A stretch of DNA of 17,997 nt from WJMT01 sp964445575 (GTDB lineage Bacteria; Acidobacteriota; Aminicenantia; Aminicenantales; Aminicenantaceae). A model generated the notes under the pieces. It saw only the letters and a list, made by a program, of their open reading frames with translations, had not been told where the DNA came from and did no database searches. The stretch covers positions 1 through 17,997 of the forward strand of contig CAYULB010000043.1 of assembly GCA_964445575.1 (NCBI GenBank). Reading direction: 5' to 3'. Shown here one piece after another: positions 8,165-14,518 of the stretch. Both the position numbers and the translations under genes were made by a program. Position 1 is the stretch's first letter, and the number at the start of each line of letters is the position of its first letter.

Positions 8165-8194
8165 ATCTAACACTTAAAAAAACAAATTTATCAG

Positions 8195-8797
8195 ATGAAC
8201 ATTAAGAGCCAATTTCAAATTGAAAAAGAAATCAAAAACAATAAAACCGGTTTTATCATACTCCAGTCTATCACTTTGCTGAGAATTCCTTTATCTATAA
8301 TCTTTGCTGTCATTTTATTGACATTGGACCATGGACAGACACGTTTCCTGATCTCGCTTATCATTCTCTTGCTTATCGAAGCCACAGACCTACTCGACGG
8401 CCCTATTGCCAGGCATTTCAATTTGAGTTCAGAATACGGGGCTGCCCTTGACCCCTATGCTGACAGTATATCAAGGCTCATCGTTTATTTCTCTATGGCT
8501 TTATCAGGATTGGTGCTTCTTCTCCTCCCTCTGTGCATGGCACTGAGAGACATAACCGTGGCTTATTCCCGCATAATTCTGGCCAAAAAAGGCCTTTCTG
8601 TGTCTGCAAAAAAAAGCGGAAAAATCAAAGCCTCTTTCCAAGCAATAGGAGGGATAGCCGCTCTTTTTGGCCCCTATTATTGGGCCGCAGTCGGGAAATG
8701 GAGCTTTTATTTTCTATCTTGGATTCTCATTGCCGTCACCCTATTATCAGCGGTGGAATATGTATTGTCAGCTGTGAAATCCTTTAGTAAAAAATGA
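8195..8797 (+). CDS. CDP-alcohol phosphatidyltransferase family protein (PgsA-like)
   Basis: Integral membrane enzyme of 200 residues that transfers a phosphatidyl group from a CDP-linked lipid to an alcohol. The family signature D-x2-DG-x2-AR-x8-G-x3-D-x3-D is complete: Asp65, Asp68, Gly69, Ala72, Arg73, Gly82, Asp86 and Asp90, the last being the catalytic base in characterised members. Hydrophobic segments near 20-43, 50-64, 93-117, 150-165 and 170-195 suggest about six membrane passes. The N-terminal ITLLRI resembles the LTLLRI of PgsA (phosphatidylglycerophosphate synthase). Other acceptors such as glycerol, serine, inositol-phosphate or another lipid are not excluded. No clear ribosome site precedes the ATG, and the start is chosen as the first Met before the hydrophobic region. 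It is translationally coupled to the HAD phosphatase, which suggests that the phosphorylated lipid product is dephosphorylated next. Confidence 0.88.
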   Translation: MNIKSQFQIEKEIKNNKTGFIILQSITLLRIPLSIIFAVILLTLDHGQTRFLISLIILLLIEATDLLDGPIARHFNLSSEYGAALDPYADSISRLIVYFSMALSGLVLLLLPLCMALRDITVAYSRIILAKKGLSVSAKKSGKIKASFQAIGGIAALFGPYYWAAVGKWSFYFLSWILIAVTLLSAVEYVLSAVKSFSKK

Positions 8798-9576
8798 AAA
8801 ATCCCTTAAAAGACAAAAAAATCGTATTTTTGGACCTTGACGGCACCATATACCTTGGGAACCAAATAATCTCAGGCGCCAAGAAATTTCTTGATTATTT
8901 GGATTCCTCAGGAATTTACTATTATTTTCTTTCCAATAATTCCTCTCGTTCAAAACAGGATTATGTACAAAAGCTTTCCCGTTTAGGGATTTCTACTTCT
9001 GAGGATCGAATCATACTTTCTACCGACGGGGTTATTGATTTTTTAGTCAGGAATCAAATAAGAGAAACCTATACAGTCGGTACTGGTTCCATGATGGATA
9101 TGCTTGAAAAAGCCGGCATAAAGACCCGATCCTCCTCCCCTGAATATGTGGTTCTGGGATTCGATACAGAGCTGGTCTATGAAAAATTAAAAAGAGCGGC
9201 TCTTTTCTTACTCCAAGATATCCCCCTTTTAGCCACTCACCCTGACCTAGTCTGCCCTACTGCTGAAGGGCCCATCCCAGATATTGGAGCTATGCTGTCT
9301 CTCTTTGAAAAAGCCACTGGGAAAAAAGCCTTTAAAATATTCGGAAAGCCAAATACAGAAATGGTCCAGCACATAATGGACAAACACCGGGCTGCTCCCA
9401 AAGAAGTGGTGATGGTTGGAGATAGGATCTACACTGATATGGAACTGGCATCAAGACTGGGTTGTGATTTTTTTCTAGTGCTGAGCGGAGAGACCACTGC
9501 AGAGCAGGCATCTCAGTTAAAAAAGAAACCCGCAGTGGTGGCTGAAAACATTGGAAAAATCCTCACCTTCACTTAA
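8794..9576 (+). CDS. HAD-superfamily phosphatase, subfamily IIA (NagD-like)
   Basis: A 260-residue cytoplasmic phosphohydrolase. Motif I is DLDGT with nucleophile Asp14 and acid/base Asp16; motif II is SNN with Ser47; motif III Lys185 lies in GKPN; motif IV is GDRIYTD with Asp210 and Asp215. The insert between motifs II and III (about 75-180) is a C2-type cap containing the THPD and GAMLSLFEKATG features of NagD/phosphoglycolate/glycerol-phosphate phosphatases. Its ATG overlaps the preceding stop as ATGA, so the two genes are translated in tandem. Natural guesses for the substrate are a phospholipid headgroup phosphate such as phosphatidylglycerophosphate, or a glycerol phosphate, but family members are promiscuous and the cap gives no decision. 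Its stop codon forms the first bases of a 16-bp repeat also found beside the fadL-type gene; the length is normal, so truncation is not indicated. Confidence 0.9.
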   Translation: MKNPLKDKKIVFLDLDGTIYLGNQIISGAKKFLDYLDSSGIYYYFLSNNSSRSKQDYVQKLSRLGISTSEDRIILSTDGVIDFLVRNQIRETYTVGTGSMMDMLEKAGIKTRSSSPEYVVLGFDTELVYEKLKRAALFLLQDIPLLATHPDLVCPTAEGPIPDIGAMLSLFEKATGKKAFKIFGKPNTEMVQHIMDKHRAAPKEVVMVGDRIYTDMELASRLGCDFFLVLSGETTAEQASQLKKKPAVVAENIGKILTFT

Positions 9577-9589
9577 CCTGACCTATTCA
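9574..9589 (+). repeat. 16-bp repeat, copy 2, at the HAD stop codon
   Basis: Identical to 1363-1378. The first three bases are the TAA stop of the HAD phosphatase gene. It lies at the left edge of the non-coding stretch holding the structured element, so it may be an end sequence or insertion-site motif of a dispersed repeat family. Confidence 0.5.
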
Positions 9590-9645
9590 TAAAAAAATAG
9601 CGATGTTTCTCTTATTAATTTCATTACAGCGATATGCAAGATTTT

Positions 9646-9680
9646 TTCAAGAACATTAACTTGAATATTTTTCCTTTTTG
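9646..9680 (+). terminator. Weak hairpin with T-rich tail after the HAD gene
   Basis: TTCAAG (9646-9651) and CTTGAA (9660-9665) pair perfectly around an eight-base loop, followed by TATTTTTCCTTTTT. The geometry is that of an intrinsic terminator for the lipid operon, but the six-bp stem is AT-rich and weak, and it lies 70 bp beyond the stop. Confidence 0.25.
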
Positions 9681-9725
9681 CATTTTTTATTTTAATCGCC
9701 ATTTTTTACCTTTCAGGCAAGCCGA

Positions 9726-9920
9726 GATGAAATTCAGGTATGGCTGAAGCGACATTGAAGATTTAGCCTTCTGAGTGCTGTGTTTGAGGGAACTCAGCAA
9801 AGCTGAGCTGCGAGCATGTCTGACCCACGGACCGGCGGGAGTTGCGCAGCAGCCGAAAACACAGGGCGAAGAATGGCGTTAAAAATCTGAAGGGAGCACA
9901 TGCCATACCTGAATTTCATC
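9726..9920. repeat. Structured 195-bp intergenic element closed by 19-bp inverted repeats
   Basis: The arms 9726-9744 (GATGAAATTCAGGTATGGC) and 9902-9920 are perfect 19-base reverse complements. Inside, further pairings nest in order: CCTTC 9767-9771 with GAAGG 9889-9893; CTGTGTTT 9778-9785 with AAACACAG 9857-9864; GCTGCG 9807-9812 with CGCAGC 9845-9850 (sharing one G with the next stem); and the tight hairpin CTCAGC-AAA-GCTGAG 9793-9807. The interior is visibly more GC-rich than its AT-rich flanks. It lies between convergent genes. It could be a miniature inverted-repeat element or other dispersed repeat, a structured RNA, or a bidirectional terminator. A 62-codon frame crosses it on the minus strand (9794-9982) but looks like chance or repeat-borne coding. 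I recognise no named RNA family. Confidence 0.6.
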
Positions 9921-10039
9921 AGGTTCACGTCTTTCGCTGTCTTTTTACCTGTCTCGCTCCCCTCGCTCATGTTAGTGTACAATCAAGTTCGCATGTATGA
10001 AGCGCTGCGTCAATACCCTCCTTTAAAAAATGGTTATCT

Positions 10040-10963
10040 TCACTCTAGGATTTGTTGGGCTTTCTGCAGACCCTGATTGTCCTCCACATTGATAATAGAG
10101 GGTCTTTTTTCCCAACGTCGGGAAATCCTTTTCATGAGTCCACTTAAGACCTTTCCTGACCCCAACTCTACGACTATCTCAATATCCTTTTTTTCCAAAA
10201 GCATCATGGAACGATACCATTGAACCGTGCTGCTGACCTGTCTTTTCAAAGCATCCCGGGCAGAATCTCCATCTGTTATTATTTGAGCATCTACATTGGA
10301 AATGATGGGAAATTTAGGATCCCTGAATTCAACCTGATCTAAATCATAAGATAATTTCTCTTGCGCGCTCATCATGAGTTGACAATGAAAGGGTGCACTG
10401 ACAGGAAGCATGACTGATTTCGGTGCATCCACTAATTTGACTGCTTCTTGAACAGCTTTTTTGTCCCCTGAAATAACAATCTGATCCCGGCTGTTCCAAT
10501 TCGCAATCTCCACCACTCCTGTTTCAACTTTTTTGAGTGCATTCTTGACATTCTCATAAGAAGCCCCGAGCACAGCAGCCATAGCTCCTGTGCCGACAGG
10601 CACTGCTTTCTGCATGTATTTTCCTCTTTTATGAACCAGCATCACCGCATCTTCGTACCTTAATGAATCTGCTGCCACCAGAGAAGAATATTCTCCCAGA
10701 CTGTGTCCCGCCGCTATGGAAGGACTTATACCTAAAAGTCTGAATGCAATAGTGCTCACTACCAGAAGAGCTGGTTGAGTGTTCTCAGTAAGAGTCAGTT
10801 CCTTCTCTGGTCCTTTAAAACACAACTCAGATATTTTATACCCAAGGATTTCATCTGCTTTTGAAAAAAATTCTCTGGCAAGAGAAGAAGTCTCATAAAA
10901 TTCCTTGCCCATGCCCACTTTCTGAGACGCCTGTCCTGGAAACAAAAAGACTGTTTTTTTCAT
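10040..10963 (-). CDS. fabD: Malonyl-CoA:ACP transacylase
   Basis: Cytoplasmic enzyme of type II fatty-acid synthesis. It moves the malonyl group from CoA to acyl carrier protein and so supplies the elongation unit. The 307 residues match the family. FPGQASQKVGMG (8-19) holds the oxyanion Gln11; GHSLGE (86-91) carries nucleophile Ser88; Arg113 in HKRGKYMQ binds the malonyl carboxylate; SAPFHC (189-194) supplies catalytic His193. Start: GAGGAG lies nine bases before the ATG. It is the last gene of the tamB-bamA-chaperone run, 71 bp beyond the SurA-like gene. No fabH, acpP or fabG, its usual partners, lies in the window, so linkage to outer-membrane assembly genes instead of a fab cluster is somewhat unusual. 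Confidence 0.96.
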   Translation of the reverse strand: MKKTVFLFPGQASQKVGMGKEFYETSSLAREFFSKADEILGYKISELCFKGPEKELTLTENTQPALLVVSTIAFRLLGISPSIAAGHSLGEYSSLVAADSLRYEDAVMLVHKRGKYMQKAVPVGTGAMAAVLGASYENVKNALKKVETGVVEIANWNSRDQIVISGDKKAVQEAVKLVDAPKSVMLPVSAPFHCQLMMSAQEKLSYDLDQVEFRDPKFPIISNVDAQIITDGDSARDALKRQVSSTVQWYRSMMLLEKKDIEIVVELGSGKVLSGLMKRISRRWEKRPSIINVEDNQGLQKAQQILE

Positions 10964-11034
10964 ATCTTTATTCTCCTCTTTCTGTTCATGACCTTGATTT
11001 CAGGGATTTAAGCGAAATTGAAGATTCAACTTTG

Positions 11035-11745
11035 CTAAATTTTTTCCCGCTTCTCACTCTCTATTTCTTCAAGAAAATCCATATATCTTTCAAGCCTTAT
11101 CTGGATGTCCGCTTTATTCCTCAAATTGTTCAGCCATTCCTTAATTTGGACTCTGGTGCTTTTTTCTTTAACAGCCTCTTCTATTTTAGGAAGAATATCC
11201 ACCATTGGTTCGACCGGTTCTCCTTTAGCCCTTTGTTCCGGAACATAGACTTGATTATAATAATCCTCGATCTCCTTAATGCTGATCACTACGGAACGGC
11301 TGAATCTATCTGATAGGATTTTTTTGTACAAAAGGTATTCAACACAGTAATCTCTCAAAATTGTTGAATCAATTCCAAATTCATTCAACTTCTGCTTCAT
11401 TCCTGAATCTCCAATCCTGTCTCGTAAATCCGCTAAAAAACTATCGATCTCTTTATTATCAATACTTAAATCTTCACTGATGTACAGCTTTACAAGCTTT
11501 TGGCTGAACATATTTTCTAACACCGAGGAGTATAAGGATTCCTTTTCCAAAACATAATTTAAATCATACAATCCAAATGTTTTAACAATCCTTAAATCCG
11601 TGACTGTGATCACTTCCTTATTCACTAAAGCAGCAATACCATCAATTTTTCTTAAGAAGCTGAATGAAAAAGATATCAGAAAAAAAAATGATGCAAGGGA
11701 TATAAGTACTAGAGAAGGGACGGACTTTTTTATTTTTCTGCTCAT
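11035..11745 (-). CDS. SurA-like periplasmic chaperone lacking a PPIase domain
   Basis: A 236-residue exported protein. An N-terminal hydrophobic segment (about 10-31) follows a basic start and acts as signal peptide or anchor. Next comes IDGIAALVNKEVITVTDLR (34-52), which matches the opening of the SurA N-terminal chaperone domain (pattern IDxIxAVVNxEVITxSDL), then helices typical of that domain. The C-terminal KIEEAVKEK...IKEWLNNLRNKADIQI (187-216) resembles the segment ending SurA. No parvulin domain lies between, so this is a chaperone core only, probably guarding barrel proteins on the way to BamA. Start: the ATG at 11745 lies one base after the bamA stop (TAA-A-ATG), implying reinitiation; no Shine-Dalgarno is present. 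ATG at 11757 (240 residues) is possible; the reading frame's upstream extension to 11826 lies within bamA and is rejected. Confidence 0.75.
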   Translation of the reverse strand: MSRKIKKSVPSLVLISLASFFFLISFSFSFLRKIDGIAALVNKEVITVTDLRIVKTFGLYDLNYVLEKESLYSSVLENMFSQKLVKLYISEDLSIDNKEIDSFLADLRDRIGDSGMKQKLNEFGIDSTILRDYCVEYLLYKKILSDRFSRSVVISIKEIEDYYNQVYVPEQRAKGEPVEPMVDILPKIEEAVKEKSTRVQIKEWLNNLRNKADIQIRLERYMDFLEEIESEKREKI

Positions 11746-11746
11746 T

Positions 11747-14518
11747 TTAAAACACATGCCCAATAGCAATAATAACCAACGGCTGTTTCTTTTCAGCGGG
11801 GGCATCAAAGTTCCAGCCCAATTCAAAACGAACAGGTCCTAATGGAGTGGTGTATCTGAGACCCACACCAACAGCATCCTGGAGTGCTCCAATGTCAAAC
11901 TGGCTTCTTTTATAAAATAGGTTTCCTTTATCATAAAACACTGCTCCATGAAGGTCCTTTAAATAGGACACGATCGGAAACAAAAGTTCAAAATTCACTA
12001 ATACCAATGCTTTTCCGCCAACAGGTTCTTGTGAGACAGGATCTTTAGGTCCTAACTCATCAAATGAAGTGCCCCGAAATGAATTGCTCCCACCTGCGAA
12101 AAATCTTTCATGAATGGGCATTCTTCCCATTCCCAATCCCAATCTGGAGGTCATACTGAATGTGACTTGAGGCATGAGCTGAAAGAACTGTTGATATTTG
12201 GTAAAAACCTTCAAGTAATCAGATTCTGCATGAAACAGTGGGTAAGCCCATTCCACCACAGCAGAGGCAAAATATCCCTTCCTAGGATTAAAGGAATCAT
12301 CTCTTTGGTCCCAAATAAGACTTCCTGAAATTGAAGTTGCTGAGAAGGGAAAGAACTGCCGATCCACTTCGGATTCAGAAACTTTTAACTCAAACAAAGA
12401 AGTCCTGGCAAATCTTAGTGTGACCATTAAGATCTCATTCTCATCCCCCCTTAATGGTCTAATAGCAGACAGGCTGATTCCCCTTCGGTCAAAACTGTAA
12501 CTTTTTCTGCTTTCTCTCTCCAACCAAGCATTGAGATAAGTGTCCAGAGGAATCCCGAATAAATAGGGCTGCTCCCAAGAGATCACTCCTCTTTTCTCTC
12601 TAAGACTCACCTGTCCTACAGCACTCAGTTGAGCCCCAGTGCCCAATATATTTCCCCGAATGAGCTCCACGGTCCCCCTGGGTATTAAGATACTGTCCCA
12701 GTTTTGAAAAGATCGAGGCTCTTCCTTGGTTTCCAGACCTACTCCCAAACTCACATAGTTTCGCTCGCCTTCTCTGACATTGATCAGCAGATTTTCCCAA
12801 CCAGGGCCAAGGGATATTTCCTCAATAACCACTTTGGTGAAAATACCAAGGTTTTCCAGCCTTCTTTTAGTGGTTCTTATTTCATCATAGCGGGCATAAT
12901 CACCCGGCATAAGCTGAACTTCACGAAGAATGGTGCTTTTTCGGGTGATTTTGTCTCCTGTGATAATGATATTCCTGATTTTGACTTTTTCTCCTTCTTC
13001 AATCTCAAACAATACTTCAAATGAGTTTTCTCCAGTTTTCCTGGTGCTTGATCGGACTTTACTTCCTCTATATCCCTGGTTTAAATAAAAATTTTCTAAA
13101 TTCTCCACATCCCTTTGCACCCTAGGCTGATAAAAAGGTCCTCCTTCAAATGTTTCTATAGCTTTCAGCAGCTGGTCTGGACTGACTTTTTCCGCCCCTT
13201 TAATAGATATTCGCTCAACCTTATTCTGTTTTCCTTCTTCAATAAAATAAATAGCATCTACTTTTTTCCCCTCTTCTCGAAAATTCAGAGCTATTCTGGT
13301 ATCGGGAAAACCCTGTGTTTCATAAAGAGATTCAATCTCTGTAGGCAAATCAAACAATCTATCCCCGGTTATGCTGCTTAAAAGAGGTACATTTTCTCTT
13401 AAAGCAATGTTTGATTTCAGTTCTTCTGGAGTAAAATATTCCAATTTACTAAAAATAGTATCATTGATTTTGTATTTTTCACCTGGATACACAGAATATA
13501 CGATTCTTATCTTGTTTTCTTCTCTTATTACTGAGCTGCGTACATTGGCAAAAAGATATCCTTTTTTTTGCATGTGTCTTATTATTTTCGCCTTTCCCTG
13601 CTCCACTCCCCAGTCTATGAAAATATTGGCTTCCCAGATGGGCTGCAGCAGACTCAGAGGAACTTCAGCTCCCTGAACATCGATTTCTATTTTTTCGTGA
13701 GCCTTTATGTCCAAAGTTAAAGACAGCTGATTATTTTCTGGGTAGAAATCCTCCTTTATATCTACCTCCACCCGCTGATAGCCTCTGGAGCTGTAAAGCT
13801 CCTTTATACCATCTATGTCGTTTTCCAAAGTCGATCTGATATAGAGATCTCCTTCTTTAATCTTTATATTTTTTTTCAGCTTTGCCTCTGGCTCAATCAG
13901 ATCTCCTCTAATGAATATTTCCTTTATTCTATATTCCTTTACTTTTTCAATGTTAAAAAAGGCATCCACCAGCGAGGGTTGACTTGTGGATTCAATATAG
14001 GCCTCTACGATTGGACTGTACTTCCCCCGTTGCCTTAATATTTCTTTAAGCTCCTCAACCGCTTTTTCCAATCTTCCTTCATAATAGGGAGTACCCTCTT
14101 TCACCACAGTCATCATTTGTTTGATCTTAGCTGGAGAAATCCGGCCACTCCCTAAAAAGGATATACTCCGAACATAAGGCTGGCTTTTTAAAACAAGCTT
14201 TAAGTCAATCTGTTCATTTCCTTCTTTTTCCACTTGAATATCAGAAAAAAGGCCTGTTTTGTAGAGCTGTTTAATAACCTGGTTAATTCGAAATAATGAT
14301 AACATTTCACCGGATTTTATGGTTACTAAATCCACGATATCTGATTCAGCAGGCTCTCCGTCAAGTTCTACCTGAAAGCTTCGGACCTGCCATTCATTTT
14401 CTGTTGACTGAAGGGAATAAGAAAGGGCACTGAAAAGAGAAGTCAGCATTACCGAGGCAAGAAATGCTGATAGAAAAGAACTTCTGCTCACTCTAAAACC
14501 GTCTGTGAATCTTGACAT
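11747..14518 (-). CDS. bamA: BamA/Omp85 outer-membrane assembly protein with seven apparent POTRA domains
   Basis: Inserts beta-barrel proteins into the outer membrane; 923 residues from the chosen start. A signal peptide (about 1-36) leads into repeated POTRA units, each with the end pattern of a Gly-Tyr/Leu-Phe turn then strands. By eye the boundaries are about 45-113, 114-194, 195-274, 275-346, 347-429, 430-509 and 510-584, that is seven, against five in most BamA and three in TamA. The barrel (585-923) holds FFAGGSNSFRG, the loop-6 signature, and GVGLRYTTPLGPVRFELGW near the end, finishing in Phe. The ATG at 14518 is preferred over those at 14542 and 14665 because AGGAAGGA lies nine bases upstream and a signal peptide follows. 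It overlaps tamB by 26 bases. Adjacent TamB could mean the protein serves a Tam-like role; the POTRA number favours BamA. Confidence 0.9.
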   Translation of the reverse strand: MSRFTDGFRVSRSSFLSAFLASVMLTSLFSALSYSLQSTENEWQVRSFQVELDGEPAESDIVDLVTIKSGEMLSLFRINQVIKQLYKTGLFSDIQVEKEGNEQIDLKLVLKSQPYVRSISFLGSGRISPAKIKQMMTVVKEGTPYYEGRLEKAVEELKEILRQRGKYSPIVEAYIESTSQPSLVDAFFNIEKVKEYRIKEIFIRGDLIEPEAKLKKNIKIKEGDLYIRSTLENDIDGIKELYSSRGYQRVEVDIKEDFYPENNQLSLTLDIKAHEKIEIDVQGAEVPLSLLQPIWEANIFIDWGVEQGKAKIIRHMQKKGYLFANVRSSVIREENKIRIVYSVYPGEKYKINDTIFSKLEYFTPEELKSNIALRENVPLLSSITGDRLFDLPTEIESLYETQGFPDTRIALNFREEGKKVDAIYFIEEGKQNKVERISIKGAEKVSPDQLLKAIETFEGGPFYQPRVQRDVENLENFYLNQGYRGSKVRSSTRKTGENSFEVLFEIEEGEKVKIRNIIITGDKITRKSTILREVQLMPGDYARYDEIRTTKRRLENLGIFTKVVIEEISLGPGWENLLINVREGERNYVSLGVGLETKEEPRSFQNWDSILIPRGTVELIRGNILGTGAQLSAVGQVSLREKRGVISWEQPYLFGIPLDTYLNAWLERESRKSYSFDRRGISLSAIRPLRGDENEILMVTLRFARTSLFELKVSESEVDRQFFPFSATSISGSLIWDQRDDSFNPRKGYFASAVVEWAYPLFHAESDYLKVFTKYQQFFQLMPQVTFSMTSRLGLGMGRMPIHERFFAGGSNSFRGTSFDELGPKDPVSQEPVGGKALVLVNFELLFPIVSYLKDLHGAVFYDKGNLFYKRSQFDIGALQDAVGVGLRYTTPLGPVRFELGWNFDAPAEKKQPLVIIAIGHVF

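Larger units (their letters stand above)
9577..10039. other. 463-bp non-coding stretch between convergent genes
   Basis: Left part (to about 9720) is AT-rich with a weak hairpin; the middle is the structured element 9726-9920; the right part (9921-10039) shows no gene, tRNA or clear terminator for fabD that I can recognise. It is the longest gap in an otherwise compact window. Confidence 0.7.

Noticed and set aside
9794..9982. A 62-codon minus-strand reading frame (MYTNMSEGSE...) across the structured element
   Set aside because: No ribosome site, no recognisable domain, and its codons run through the inverted-repeat arm and inner stems; more likely incidental to the repeat. Finding it conserved with synonymous change bias would reverse this.
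9961..10020. Group II intron domain V-like sequence (AAGTTCGCATGTATG)
   Set aside because: Superficial resemblance only; the AGC catalytic triad and pairing of domain V are absent, and there is no reverse transcriptase gene.
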